Notes: a model not told the origin generated them from the sequence alone. A stretch of 47,005 nucleotides of DNA from an uncultured Eubacterium sp. (GCA_910584065.1 CAJTZN010000030.1:1-47005); one strand, 5' to 3'; counted from the stretch's first letter, positions 23,790 to 32,226 are shown. Translations and numbers: made by a program.

Positions 23790-23981
23790 TTAATCGTGAA
23801 TGGAAATAGCGTTCACCGGACAACCGTCACGGGCTGTCTGGGCGTCTTCTTCACATTCGGACGGAATGACGTCTACCTGAGAATAGGCTTTTCCGTTATC
23901 GTTAAACGCGAAAACGGTTTCACACGTACCGACACACAAACCGCAGGCGATACATGTATCTTCATCAACGACTGCTTTCAT
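23790..23981 (-). CDS. [4Fe-4S] ferredoxin
   Basis: A 63-residue acidic ferredoxin. CIACGLC supplies three cluster ligands (C10, C13, C16) and the GCP near residue 54 supplies the fourth. C20 and C43 could form a disulfide, as in mono-cluster ferredoxins where the second cluster site has been lost. It is a low-potential electron carrier in the cytoplasm, well suited to an organism with [FeFe]-hydrogenase. A GGAAGG site precedes the start. It converges with hydF. Confidence 0.9.
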   Translation of the reverse strand: MKAVVDEDTCIACGLCVGTCETVFAFNDNGKAYSQVDVIPSECEEDAQTARDGCPVNAISIHD

Positions 23982-24062
23982 GACAAAACCTTCCTTCCTT
24001 TGCCAAATGGCATATTTTGAAAAAAAGTATGCCCGGAAATGGGGGAAGTTATTCAGATCGTG

Positions 24063-24335
24063 TCAAAAATCTTCCTCGATCACATGAATTTCCAGGAAAT
24101 CGAAGTCAATGGCGTCGATAAAATTGTCGCTCGTGAACCTCGTTTTATCTATGCGTTTAAATTCGTTGATGTTGTGGTCGAGCCAGATTGGGGCCGACAG
24201 GTCGAATGAATGGCATATTTCGTCCAAGGCGGCAAATACTTTCTGCGTTCGGGTTTCGCCGGCAGAGCCGTTTTCCACCACGAGATCACAGATCATTTTA
24301 TTGTTCTTAAATTCTTTTGCCCATAATCGAAACAT
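24063..24335 (-). CDS. Small conserved hypothetical protein
   Basis: A 90-residue protein I can place only as a conserved Clostridia small protein. It starts MFRLWAKEFKNNKMICD, has a central helix (KVFAALDEICHSFDLSAPIWLD) and an acidic end (FDFLEIHVIEEDF). No signal peptide, membrane span or metal motif is seen. The start is preceded by AAAAGGAT. It sits alone between the ferredoxin gene and the alarmone synthetase gene, transcribed away from the latter. Confidence 0.65.
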   Translation of the reverse strand: MFRLWAKEFKNNKMICDLVVENGSAGETRTQKVFAALDEICHSFDLSAPIWLDHNINEFKRIDKTRFTSDNFIDAIDFDFLEIHVIEEDF

Positions 24336-24425
24336 AATACAGATCCTTTTCCATCGTAATTTTAAGCCCTATGATACACGTATGATCTGATTATACGCAG
24401 ATGTGGCGAAAATGTAAAGAATTAT

Positions 24426-24454
24426 TTGACTTTAACGCCGTTTTTCGATAAAAT
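24426..24454 (+). promoter_or_regulatory. Promoter of the small alarmone synthetase gene
   Basis: -35 TTGACT (24426-24431), 17-bp spacer, -10 TAAAAT (24449-24454), about 50 bases before the start codon. Confidence 0.75.
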
Positions 24455-24502
24455 AAAAGTAATGTGTATAATTCTGTTTTTGAAAAAAGGAGACCATGTG
24501 TA

Positions 24503-25183
24503 ATGTTAGAACAGGAATTGGATACGTTATTACTGGATCAGGTTAATTTACCGGCAGATCAGCTGCACGTATTTCGAGGGCAGGAAGAAGAACTGATTAA
24601 GATGATGATGATCTACAATTGCGCGATCCGCAGGGTGAAGACCAAATTTCAGGTGCTGAATGACGAATTATCAATTACACGACAGAGAAATCCGATCGAA
24701 TTTATCAAATCGAGAGTGAAACAGCCGAACAGCATTTTTTCCAAGCTGAGGAGAAAGGGGTATCCGGTCACAGTGGAATCCGTGATGCAGAATTTGTCTG
24801 ACGTGGCGGGTATCCGGGTGATCTGCGCATTTATAGATGATATTTATAAAGTGGCAGATATGTTTACGGCGCAGGATGACATTGAACTGATCAAACGCAA
24901 GGATTATATCAAAAATCCGAAAATGAACGGGTATCGGAGTCTGCATCTGATCGTTGAGGTGCCGGTATTCTTTTCAGACCACAAGGAGCAGGTGAGGGTG
25001 GAAGTGCAGATCCGCACGATCGCCATGGACTTCTGGGCAAGTCTGGAGCACCAGTTAAAATATAAAAAAGATATTGACGATGCGGAAAATATCATATATG
25101 AGCTGAGGTCATGTGCCGATGTGATCAATCGCACGGATTATCATATGCAGTCGCTCCGTGACCGCATTGTGGAACATATGTAA
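24503..25183 (+). CDS. Small alarmone synthetase, RelQ/YjbM-like
   Basis: A 227-residue protein with a single RelA/SpoT-type synthetase domain and no hydrolase, TGS or ACT domain. Key segments are IKSRVKQPNSIFSKLRRKGYP (basic ATP-binding stretch), DVAGIRVICAFIDDIYKV, KNPKMNGYRSLHLIVEVP and VEVQIRTIAMDFWASLEHQLKYK. It makes (p)ppGpp from ATP and GDP/GTP and is expected to be controlled by transcription or allostery rather than by ribosome stalling. ATG 24503 is the first ATG of the family-like N-terminus; AAGGAG lies about 10 bases upstream, slightly far. A composite hairpin begins directly after the stop. Confidence 0.92.
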   Translation: MLEQELDTLLLDQVNLPADQLHVFRGQEEELIKMMMIYNCAIRRVKTKFQVLNDELSITRQRNPIEFIKSRVKQPNSIFSKLRRKGYPVTVESVMQNLSDVAGIRVICAFIDDIYKVADMFTAQDDIELIKRKDYIKNPKMNGYRSLHLIVEVPVFFSDHKEQVRVEVQIRTIAMDFWASLEHQLKYKKDIDDAENIIYELRSCADVINRTDYHMQSLRDRIVEHM

Positions 25184-25244
25184 AGTGTGAATAGGCAGCA
25201 GAGCTGCCTATTCACACTGGTAGAATCCGCAAAGCGGATTCTAC
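25184..25244. repeat. Composite hairpin element, copy 1
   Basis: Two adjacent perfect hairpins. The first pairs 25184-25199 with 25203-25218 (16 bp, loop AGA, outer part AGTGTGAATAG). The second pairs GTAGAATCCGC (25220-25230) with GCGGATTCTAC (25234-25244), loop AAA. It starts right after the alarmone synthetase stop and could end its transcript, although no T-run follows. The joint CTATTCACAC-YGG-nAGAA is shared with the element at 27476. Confidence 0.88.
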
Positions 25245-25292
25245 GCCGCGTATTCAAGTTTTGTTTGAAGATATATAAGGAGGAAGCAGAAA

Positions 25293-26126
25293 ATGGCAGA
25301 GAGGATTGACGGAAAAGCAGTTTCGGCGATGGTGAAGGATGAACTGAAGGAGCGTGTCCGGAAAGAGGGCATTGAGGCGACGCTGGCGGTGATCCAGGTG
25401 GGCGACGACCCGGCGTCTACCGTGTACGTCGGCAATAAGAAAAAAGCGTGCGAGTATATCGGTATCCGCTCGCTTTCGTTTGAACTGCCGGAGGAGACAA
25501 AAGAGGAAGAACTTTTGGATCTGGTCCGCGAATTAAATGAGAGAGAGGACGTGGACGGCATCCTCGTCCAGCTTCCGCTTCCGCCGCATATGGATGAAGA
25601 TAAGGTGATCCGGACGATCTCACCGAAAAAGGATGTGGACGGATTCCACCCACAGAGCGTAGGGGCGCTCAGCATCGGCCAGCCGGGGTTTGTGTCGTGT
25701 ACGCCGGCGGGCATTATCGAACTGCTCAAACGTTCCGGGGTGGACATAGATGGGAAAGAGTGCGTGATCGTAGGGCGCAGCAATATCGTGGGGAAACCGA
25801 TGGCGCTTCTGATGCTGCGTGAAAATGCGACGGTGACGGTCTGCCATTCCCACACAAAACAGTTAAAAGAGGTGGCAAAACGCGCCGATATACTGATCGT
25901 GGCGATCGGGAAGCCAAAGTTTATCACGCGCGAGTATGTGAAAGAGGGGGCAGTCGTCATTGACGTCGGGATCCACAGGGACGCGCAGAATAAGCTGTGC
26001 GGGGATGTTGATTTTGACGATGTGGAACCGGTTGCATCCGCGATCACCCCGGTGCCGGGCGGCGTGGGGCCGATGACGATCGCGATGCTCATGAAAAACT
26101 GTGTAGAAGCGAAAGGATTACAGTGA
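25293..26126 (+). CDS. folD: Bifunctional methylenetetrahydrofolate dehydrogenase/cyclohydrolase
   Basis: A 277-residue FolD, interconverting 5,10-methylene-, methenyl- and 10-formyl-tetrahydrofolate with NADP. Motifs are the catalytic Lys region YVGNKKKACEYIGI (about 47-60), VDGILVQLPLPPH (about 88-100), CTPAGIIELL, the Rossmann segment VIVGRSNIVGKPMA, and PVPGGVGPMTIAML near the end. ATAAGGAGGAAG precedes the start. Its stop overlaps the start of rimO, opening a long housekeeping gene run. Confidence 0.96.
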   Translation: MAERIDGKAVSAMVKDELKERVRKEGIEATLAVIQVGDDPASTVYVGNKKKACEYIGIRSLSFELPEETKEEELLDLVRELNEREDVDGILVQLPLPPHMDEDKVIRTISPKKDVDGFHPQSVGALSIGQPGFVSCTPAGIIELLKRSGVDIDGKECVIVGRSNIVGKPMALLMLRENATVTVCHSHTKQLKEVAKRADILIVAIGKPKFITREYVKEGAVVIDVGIHRDAQNKLCGDVDFDDVEPVASAITPVPGGVGPMTIAMLMKNCVEAKGLQ

Positions 26127-27457
26127 CGATGCGCATTTATTTTGTTTCGCTCGGGTGTGATAAAAATCTGGTAGACAGTGAAAAAATGCTGGCAATTCTC
26201 TGTCAGGCCGGGTATGAGTTGACGGATCAGCCGGAACAGGCAGACGTTATCGTTGTCAATACGTGCGCGTTCATCCACGATGCGAAAGAGGAGAGCATTG
26301 AGACACTTTTGGAGCTGGCGGAGTACAAAAAGACCGGAAGCTGTCAGGTGCTGATTGCGGCGGGATGTCTGGCGGAGCGCTACCGGGAAGAGATACAGAA
26401 AGAGATGCCGGAGATCGACGGCGTGGTCGGGACGGCCGCTTACGATTCGATTTTGGAGGTGGTCGGGCAGACACTGCAGGGAAAGCGCGCAGTCTGGACG
26501 AAGGAACTGACGTATCTGCCGGCCGGATTGACGGACCGGGTTTCCTCGGGGGTGAACCACATCGGATATTTGAAGATCAGCGAGGGGTGCAATAAAAACT
26601 GTTCGTATTGCGCCATTCCGTCGATGCGAGGGACGTATCGCAGCGTTCCGCTGGAGGAACTGGTCGAAGAGGCGGTAAAACTGACGGCGCGCGGAGTGAG
26701 GGAATTGATCCTCGTTGCCCAGGAGACGACGTTATACGGTGTGGATCTCTGTGGGAAAAAGATGCTGCCGGAACTGCTGGAGCGGTTGTCCCGGATCGAG
26801 GATGTCGTGTGGATCCGGGTCCTCTACTGCTATCCGGAGGAGATTACCGAAGAACTGGCGGATGTGCTGCGCGACAATCCGAAGGTGTGCCGCTATGTGG
26901 ATCTGCCGATCCAGCACTGTAGTGATGATATTTTGAAAAAAATGGGAAGACTTACAAATAAAAAGCAGCTGCAGGAAAAGATCGGCATGCTGCGCGACCG
27001 GGTTCCGGGGATTGCGCTGCGGACAACGCTCATCAGCGGATTTCCCGGGGAGACACAAGAGCAGCACAAGGAGTGCCTGTCGTTTGTGAAGGAGATGAAA
27101 TTTGACCGGCTCGGCGTGTTTCCCTATTCGCCGGAAGAGGGAACGAGAGCGGCCGGTTTCGGGGAGCAGGTCGATGAGGAGACAAAGCTTGCCCGCGCGG
27201 ATGCGATCATGGAAGTCCAGCAGCAGGTTATTTTCGATACAAATGAGACTCTGGTGGGAAGCCGTTTTACAGCGATCGTGGACGGTTATCTCCCGGAGGA
27301 AGATGTCTATGTGGCACGCACGTACCGGGATGCCCCGGATATCGACGGATGTGTGTTTTTCCGCGCCCCTTACGAACTGTTGTCGGGGACGTTTGTTACC
27401 CTCGAGGTAACGGATGCCAGAGGATATGATCTGGTAGCGCGATGGTGCGAAGAATAA
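26123..27457 (+). CDS. rimO: Ribosomal protein S12 methylthiotransferase RimO
   Basis: A 444-residue radical SAM methylthiotransferase that adds a methylthio group to the conserved Asp of S12. The N-terminal UPF0004 domain has VSLGCDKNLVDSE, NTCAFI and AAGCLAERY, whose Cys residues bind the auxiliary cluster; the radical SAM motif is SEGCNKNCSYC, followed by IPSMRGTYRS. The C-terminal TRAM domain is present. FVSLGCDKN, rather than the MiaB pattern, points to RimO. Start is GTG 26123 (GTGA overlap with folD, AAAGGA 5 bases upstream); ATG 26129 is an alternative. A hairpin cluster of about 150 bp separates it from pgsA. Confidence 0.93.
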   Translation: MTMRIYFVSLGCDKNLVDSEKMLAILCQAGYELTDQPEQADVIVVNTCAFIHDAKEESIETLLELAEYKKTGSCQVLIAAGCLAERYREEIQKEMPEIDGVVGTAAYDSILEVVGQTLQGKRAVWTKELTYLPAGLTDRVSSGVNHIGYLKISEGCNKNCSYCAIPSMRGTYRSVPLEELVEEAVKLTARGVRELILVAQETTLYGVDLCGKKMLPELLERLSRIEDVVWIRVLYCYPEEITEELADVLRDNPKVCRYVDLPIQHCSDDILKKMGRLTNKKQLQEKIGMLRDRVPGIALRTTLISGFPGETQEQHKECLSFVKEMKFDRLGVFPYSPEEGTRAAGFGEQVDEETKLARADAIMEVQQQVIFDTNETLVGSRFTAIVDGYLPEEDVYVARTYRDAPDIDGCVFFRAPYELLSGTFVTLEVTDARGYDLVARWCEE

Positions 27458-27475
27458 CCGCGAAACAAGGAGGAA

Positions 27476-27620
27476 GTGTGAATGAAACTACGGATTCGTA
27501 AAAAACTCATCACGTAGTTTCTCGCAAGGCGCCGCTTGCGGCACCTTGCTCTATTCACACCGGAAGAACGCAAAAGCAGCGTTCTTCATGATAAAGTTTG
27601 TGTCTGCGCTGCGACACAAA
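27476..27620. repeat. Composite hairpin element, copy 2 (expanded)
   Basis: Outer pair GTGTGAAT (27476-27483) with ATTCACAC (27553-27560) encloses GAAACTACG/CGTAGTTTC (27484-27492, 27513-27521) and an almost perfect GCAAGG...CCTTGC hairpin (27524-27548). Outside follow GAAGAACGC/GCGTTCTTC (27563-27587) and TTTGTGTC/GACACAAA (27597-27620). The order and the CTATTCACAC-YGG joint repeat the element at 25184, but the inner stems differ. Nothing in this interval looks coding. Confidence 0.85.
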
Positions 27621-27663
27621 CATTGCATTATGCGCAAAAGGCAGCGCAGAAATGAGGAAAACA

Positions 27664-28215
27664 ATGAATGTGGCAAATCGACTTACGATACTTCGGGTGG
27701 CGATGATCCCGGTGTTTGTTTTGTTCATGCTGTGGAAAACTCCATATTCGGATTATCTGGCCGCCGCCGTATTTATCCTTGCCTGCATCACCGACTTTTT
27801 TGACGGCTATCTGGCGAGGAAGTATAACCAGGTCACGACGTTTGGCAAGTTTATGGATCCCCTTGCGGACAAGGTGCTCGTCTGTTCTGCCATGATCTGT
27901 TTTGTGGCGGATCCCGAGTGCGCGATGCCGGTCTGGGTCGTCATCGTCATCATCGCCAGGGAGTTCATCATCAGCGGTTTCCGTCTGGTGGCGGCGGAAA
28001 AAGGCGTTGTGATCGCGGCGAGTTTTTGGGCGAAGATCAAGACGACGGTGCAGATGATCATGGCGATCGTACTTATATTCAATTTTCAGCATCCGGTCTT
28101 TTATTTCATCAACCGGTTTTTGATCTATGCGGCGTTGATTCTGACGATCGTATCCTTAGTGGATTATATATATAAAAACATCGACGTTATGTCGGATGTG
28201 GAACAGGAGGAATGA
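27664..28215 (+). CDS. pgsA: CDP-diacylglycerol-glycerol-3-phosphate 3-phosphatidyltransferase
   Basis: A 183-residue membrane enzyme making phosphatidylglycerol phosphate. The CDP-alcohol phosphotransferase motif is complete: DGYLARKYNQVTTFGKFMDPLADK, i.e. DGxxAR(x8)G(x3)D(x3)D. Four to five hydrophobic segments fit the inner-membrane fold. ATG 27664 (MNVANRLTILR) is chosen because GAGG lies 7 bases upstream and the sequence matches the family start; the frame extends upstream into the hairpin region. It overlaps the next gene by four bases (ATGA). Confidence 0.93.
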   Translation: MNVANRLTILRVAMIPVFVLFMLWKTPYSDYLAAAVFILACITDFFDGYLARKYNQVTTFGKFMDPLADKVLVCSAMICFVADPECAMPVWVVIVIIAREFIISGFRLVAAEKGVVIAASFWAKIKTTVQMIMAIVLIFNFQHPVFYFINRFLIYAALILTIVSLVDYIYKNIDVMSDVEQEE

Positions 28216-28694
28216 AAGCGGTGGAGACGTTGGAAGAGTGGCTTGTCAAAGAATTGACAAAAAGAAATGCTAGTATTACTACCGCAGAATCATGTACGGG
28301 AGGACTTTTGTCGGGAAGGATCGTCAATGCGAGCGGGGCATCCGCCGTATTTTCGCAGAGTTTCGTCACCTACTCAAATGAGGCAAAGAACCGCCTTCTC
28401 GGCGTAAAGCAGGAGACGCTTGACAGCGTCGGCGCCGTGAGTGAGGAAACGGCGATGCAGATGGCTGTCGGCGCGGCGCGGGCGGCAGGGGCAGAGGTGG
28501 CCCTCAGCACGACCGGGGTTGCGGGTCCTGACGGCGGGACGCCGGAGAAACCGGTCGGCCTCGTCTATATCGGATGTGTTTGTTTTGACAAGACAGTTGT
28601 AGAAAAACACCTTTTTCAGGGAAACCGTATGGAAGTACGGGAGGCCTCCGTCGAAGCGGCATTGATTCTCGCAAAAAAATGTTTGGAGGAGTGA
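28212..28694 (+). CDS. pncC: Nicotinamide-nucleotide amidohydrolase (CinA C-terminal domain)
   Basis: A 160-residue stand-alone CinA C-terminal domain, which deamidates NMN to nicotinic acid mononucleotide in NAD recycling. Typical segments are TTAESCTGGLLSGRIVNASGAS with the catalytic Ser, FVTYSNEAKNRLLGV, and STTGVAGPDGGTPEKPVGLVYIG. The N-terminal molybdopterin-binding-like domain of full CinA is absent, as in PncC. AACAGGAGG precedes its ATG, which overlaps the pgsA stop. Confidence 0.93.
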   Translation: MKAVETLEEWLVKELTKRNASITTAESCTGGLLSGRIVNASGASAVFSQSFVTYSNEAKNRLLGVKQETLDSVGAVSEETAMQMAVGAARAAGAEVALSTTGVAGPDGGTPEKPVGLVYIGCVCFDKTVVEKHLFQGNRMEVREASVEAALILAKKCLEE

Positions 28695-28701
28695 TCCTTT
28701 T

Positions 28702-29232
28702 ATGAAGAGATTCATAATTCTGGCGTGTGGGGTCATGATGGCGGTCTGTTTGTTTGGATGCAGCCTGCTTGACGGGGATGATGATATGGAGTTGACGCCG
28801 GAGGAGATTGAATCTGTGAGCGGGAATGAGCCGATGGTTTCATCGGGAGGTGGAGTCAGCGCGATCGAGACGCTGCAGATCTATACGATTGACAGCAGGG
28901 AAGAGCAGCTCGTGCCGCTGAAAGTGCCGTTGGATGCCGAGCGTGTGACGCCGGAATTTATCATGAACAAGGTGTTGGAAAATATAGATGAAAAAATCGT
29001 CGTCAACGAGATCAGAGTGGAAAAGTCGCGTATTTATGTGAGTTTCAGCGACGAGTATCCGCCGATCAAAAAATGCTCGCAAACGTTTGAGACACTGATA
29101 CTCGATTGCGTTTCGAACAGTCTTCTGGATAATCTTTCCTATGTGGACGAAGTCGTATTCCGGGCGGAAAAGGGGGCGTACCATTCCTCGAATTACACGT
29201 TTGAACCAGACGAGGTGTATAGTACGAAATAA
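28702..29232 (+). CDS. GerMN-domain lipoprotein
   Basis: A 176-residue lipoprotein. The N-terminus has a short basic start, a hydrophobic stretch and the lipobox LFGC with Cys20 as lipidation site. After an acidic spacer, the region 60-165 (LQIYTIDSREEQLVPLKVPL, then VNEIRVEKSRIYVSFSDEY and YVDEVVFRAEKG) fits a GerMN domain, found in spore-germination protein GerM and in envelope lipoproteins of non-sporulating bacteria. Its role is probably structural or regulatory at the cell surface. It lies 7 bases after pncC. Confidence 0.78.
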   Translation: MKRFIILACGVMMAVCLFGCSLLDGDDDMELTPEEIESVSGNEPMVSSGGGVSAIETLQIYTIDSREEQLVPLKVPLDAERVTPEFIMNKVLENIDEKIVVNEIRVEKSRIYVSFSDEYPPIKKCSQTFETLILDCVSNSLLDNLSYVDEVVFRAEKGAYHSSNYTFEPDEVYSTK

Positions 29233-29278
29233 TTGAAAATAAGCTTAGGGAAGGATCAGGTAAAAATGGGTTAAGGAT

Positions 29279-30535
29279 ATGTATGATGTAGTGGTGATCG
29301 GTGCGGGTGCGGCGGGGATGATGGCCGCGCTCACGGCGGGCAGGCTCGGCGCGAGGACATGCCTGCTGGAGCGGAACGAAAAGCCGGGAAAAAAGATTTA
29401 TATTACGGGCAAGGGGCGGTGCAACATAACGAACGCCTGCGAGACGGAGGAACTGTTCAGCCATGTGGTGACGAATCCCAAATTTTTATACAGCAGCTTT
29501 TATGCCATGACAAATTGGGATGTGATTGATTTTTTTGAGACGTCCGGCGTGAAGACAAAAGTAGAGCGGGGAGACCGGGTGTTTCCGGTCTCGGATAAAT
29601 CGTCCGACGTTATACGGGCACTCTGGCATGAGTGCCGCAAGAATGGCGTTGATATGCGGTTTCACAGCAGGGTGAGCGGACTGATCAAAGAGGGAACGAA
29701 AATAAGAGGTGTGAAGCTTGCTGACGGAACGGTGGTCGAGGCGGCTGCGGTGATCGCGGCCTGCGGCGGGAGGTCCTATGCCAGTACCGGTTCTGACGGG
29801 GCGGGTTTTGAACTGGCCAGACAGATGGGGCACCGGATCCGGCCGTGTATCCAGGGACTTGTACCCATGAACGTGCGCGGGGAGGAGCCGGCGCAGATGC
29901 AGGGCCTTTCATTAAAGAATGTGGAACTTTGTTTTTATACGTTGGAAAATGGAAAGAAAAAAGAGCGGTACCGCGAGTTTGGCGAGATGATGTTTACGCA
30001 TTTTGGGATCACGGGTCCCATTGTCCTGACGGCGTCCAGCCAGATCGGGGAACTGCTGGAAACACAGGCGGTCTATGTACAGCTGGACTGCAAACCAGCG
30101 CTGTCCAGGGAAAAACTGCACCGGCGGATCGTGCGGGATTTTGAAGCAGCTCCCAATGTAAGCCTGCAAAACGCTCTCGGAGGACTTCTTCCGAAAAGCC
30201 TGATCCCTGTTGTGCTCCGGCGGATGGGGGCGGACGGCCGTAAACCGGTAAACCAGATTACGCGGGAAGAGAGGGAGCGGCTCGTGCAGCAGATAAAAGA
30301 ACTGACTTTTACCATTGATTCCCTGCGGGGATGGAATGAGGCGATCATCACAAGGGGCGGCGTCTCTGTGCGGGAAGTCAATCCGTCTACGATGGAGAGC
30401 AGGCTTGTGGACCATTTGTATTTTGCCGGAGAAATGCTGGATTTGGATGCGCTGACCGGGGGATTCAATTTACAGATCGCCTGGTCTACCGGGTATCTGG
30501 CGGGATTGTCTGCCGCGAATCAGAGCGAAAAATAA
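29279..30535 (+). CDS. HI0933/YhiN-like FAD-dependent oxidoreductase
   Basis: A 418-residue flavoprotein. The dinucleotide-binding motif VVIGAGAAGMMAAL is at residues 4-17, the ITGKGRCNITNAC stretch characteristic of the HI0933-like family at about 41-53, ACGGRSYASTGSDGAGF near 160, and a C-terminal FAD contact with FAGEMLDLDALTGGFNLQIAWSTG. The reaction is unknown for most members. It starts at ATG 29279 after a purine-rich GGTTAAGGAT. cmk follows after 28 bases, with the intervening ribosome binding site overlapping no coding sequence. Confidence 0.88.
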   Translation: MYDVVVIGAGAAGMMAALTAGRLGARTCLLERNEKPGKKIYITGKGRCNITNACETEELFSHVVTNPKFLYSSFYAMTNWDVIDFFETSGVKTKVERGDRVFPVSDKSSDVIRALWHECRKNGVDMRFHSRVSGLIKEGTKIRGVKLADGTVVEAAAVIAACGGRSYASTGSDGAGFELARQMGHRIRPCIQGLVPMNVRGEEPAQMQGLSLKNVELCFYTLENGKKKERYREFGEMMFTHFGITGPIVLTASSQIGELLETQAVYVQLDCKPALSREKLHRRIVRDFEAAPNVSLQNALGGLLPKSLIPVVLRRMGADGRKPVNQITREERERLVQQIKELTFTIDSLRGWNEAIITRGGVSVREVNPSTMESRLVDHLYFAGEMLDLDALTGGFNLQIAWSTGYLAGLSAANQSEK

Positions 30536-30563
30536 ATGATTGTCAGACATAAAGGAGGATATG

Positions 30564-31223
30564 ATGAATATTGCGATTGATGGACCTGCAGGAGCAGGAA
30601 AGAGTTCGATTGCCAGACTGGTGGCAAAAAAATTATCGTTTGTCTATTTTGACACTGGTGCGATGTACCGCGCGATGGCGCTTTATTGTGTGAAACAGGG
30701 GATCGACACGAAGGACGGGGCGCAGGTCGAGAGCCGCTGCGATGAGATGGATATTAACATTTTGTTTGAGGATGGGGAACAGCAGGTTTATTTGAACGGG
30801 GAAAATGTTTCCGGCGAGATCCGCAGCGAACAGGTGGGAAACCAGGCTTCCGTCGTGGCGCTGTATCCGAAAGTCAGGGAAAAACTGGTCTCCCTGCAGC
30901 GGCAGATGGCGGCGAGTTCGGATGTGATCATGGATGGAAGGGATATCGGTACGGTCGTTCTGCCGGACGCGGAAGTGAAAATTTATCTCACCGCCAGTTC
31001 AGCCGTGCGCGCAGAACGCCGATATAAAGAATTGCAGGAGAAAGGCATCGAGTGTGACCTGAAACAGATCGAAGAGGATATCATTGCCAGGGACAGGCAG
31101 GATATGAACCGGGAGGTATCGCCGCTGCGGCAGGCAGAAGACGCTGTTCTTCTGGATTCATCGGATCTGTCGATCGAGGAAGTGGTGGAGCGGATCCTCT
31201 CCATTGTGCGGGAGTCCCGTTGA
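30564..31223 (+). CDS. cmk: Cytidylate kinase
   Basis: A 219-residue kinase converting CMP/dCMP to the diphosphates. The P-loop is GPAGAGKSS (6-14), and FDTGAMYRAMAL is the CMP-binding segment. MDGRDIGTVVLPDAEVKIYLTAS and ERRYKEL...DIIARDRQDMNREVSPL (lid and NMP region) are typical of Cmk. Start ATG 30564 has AAAGGAGG 5 bases upstream; ATG 30561 would be too close. In Clostridia cmk often precedes ispH and the S1-type gene, as here. Confidence 0.95.
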   Translation: MNIAIDGPAGAGKSSIARLVAKKLSFVYFDTGAMYRAMALYCVKQGIDTKDGAQVESRCDEMDINILFEDGEQQVYLNGENVSGEIRSEQVGNQASVVALYPKVREKLVSLQRQMAASSDVIMDGRDIGTVVLPDAEVKIYLTASSAVRAERRYKELQEKGIECDLKQIEEDIIARDRQDMNREVSPLRQAEDAVLLDSSDLSIEEVVERILSIVRESR

Positions 31224-31257
31224 AACATAGTGACGATAAAGCAGGGAGGGTCTTAAG

Positions 31258-32226
31258 ATGGCGAAGGTGACACTGGCAAAGACAGCAGGTTTTTGTTTTG
31301 GCGTCCAAAGAGCGGTGGAAATGGTATATACGGAAGCGGACAAGGGAAAGAAGGTGGTGACGCTCGGGCCGATCATCCACAATGAGCAGGTCGTATCGGA
31401 TCTGGAAAAGAGAGGGGTATCGGTGATCGACGAGACGGCTTTAGCGGACGAGTCGGTCGATCTGAGCGGAGCGACTGTTGTGATCCGGTCGCACGGCGTG
31501 TCAAAAAGCGTATATGAGAAACTGCGGCAGAAACGGTGCGAGATCGTGGATTCTACGTGCCCGTTTGTGAAAAAAATACACGATACGGTGCAGGAATATG
31601 CGGCACAAGGATATGATATCGTGATCGTAGGAAGCCGGGAACACCCGGAAGTACAGGGAATCCTGGGGTGGTGCCTTCCGCCGGGGAAGAAAAATCCCGA
31701 GAGAACGGACGCCGGGAACGAAGTTTTTGGGGACGAGGTCCTTAGGAGCGAGGTCCTTAGGAACGAGGTCCTTGGGACGGTAGTCGAAACCGAGGCCGAA
31801 ATGGAGGCGTTTTGCCCGTCAAACCGGGAAAAAAAGGTATGCGTCGTGGCACAGACGACATTTAATTACAAAAAATTTAAAGATTTAGTTGAAATTATTT
31901 CAAAAAAAGGTTATGATATAATTGCTGTTAATACTATATGCAACGCAACGGCAGAAAGACAGCAGGAGGCGAGTGAGCTTGCCGCCCGGTCAGATGCCAT
32001 GATCGTCATTGGCGGGAAAAACAGTTCAAATTCCAGAAAGTTATTTGAGATTAGTAAAAATCAGTGTGAAAACACTTATTTTATACAGACGTTGGAAGAC
32101 TTGGACATCACATGTATCGAGTCGTCTGCAAGCCTAGGTATTACTGCGGGGGCGTCTACCCCAAAAAACATTATTCAGGAGGTTCTAACGGCATGTCAGA
32201 AGAAAGAAGTTTTGGAGAATTATTAG
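31258..32226 (+). CDS. ispH: 4-Hydroxy-3-methylbut-2-enyl diphosphate reductase
   Basis: A 322-residue IspH (LytB), last step of the non-mevalonate isoprenoid pathway. The three [4Fe-4S] ligands are C13 (GFCFGV), C101 (DSTCPFV) and C228 (NTICNAT); active-site His41, His79 and the HPEV segment with E131 are present. Between GWC139 and VVETE there is an insert of about 34 residues made largely of a pentapeptide repeat, so the protein is longer than the usual 285-290 residues. The 3' end overlaps the S1-protein gene by 34 bases; in many Clostridia the two are fused. Confidence 0.93.
   Translation: MAKVTLAKTAGFCFGVQRAVEMVYTEADKGKKVVTLGPIIHNEQVVSDLEKRGVSVIDETALADESVDLSGATVVIRSHGVSKSVYEKLRQKRCEIVDSTCPFVKKIHDTVQEYAAQGYDIVIVGSREHPEVQGILGWCLPPGKKNPERTDAGNEVFGDEVLRSEVLRNEVLGTVVETEAEMEAFCPSNREKKVCVVAQTTFNYKKFKDLVEIISKKGYDIIAVNTICNATAERQQEASELAARSDAMIVIGGKNSSNSRKLFEISKNQCENTYFIQTLEDLDITCIESSASLGITAGASTPKNIIQEVLTACQKKEVLENY
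31717..31776 (+). repeat. Four 15-bp tandem repeats inside ispH
   Basis: Four consecutive in-frame units related to AACGAGGTCCTTAGG encode NEVFG-DEVLR-SEVLR-NEVLG. Units 2 to 4 are nearly identical and the first has diverged (GAAGTTTTTGGG). They lie in a surface loop of the enzyme, and the unit length keeps the frame, so copy-number change would be tolerated. Confidence 0.92.

Noticed and set aside
25184..25244. Simple rho-independent terminator after the alarmone synthetase
   Set aside because: Stems are strong but no T-run follows, and the composite structure recurs at 27476 inside a probable operon, so I list it as a repeat.
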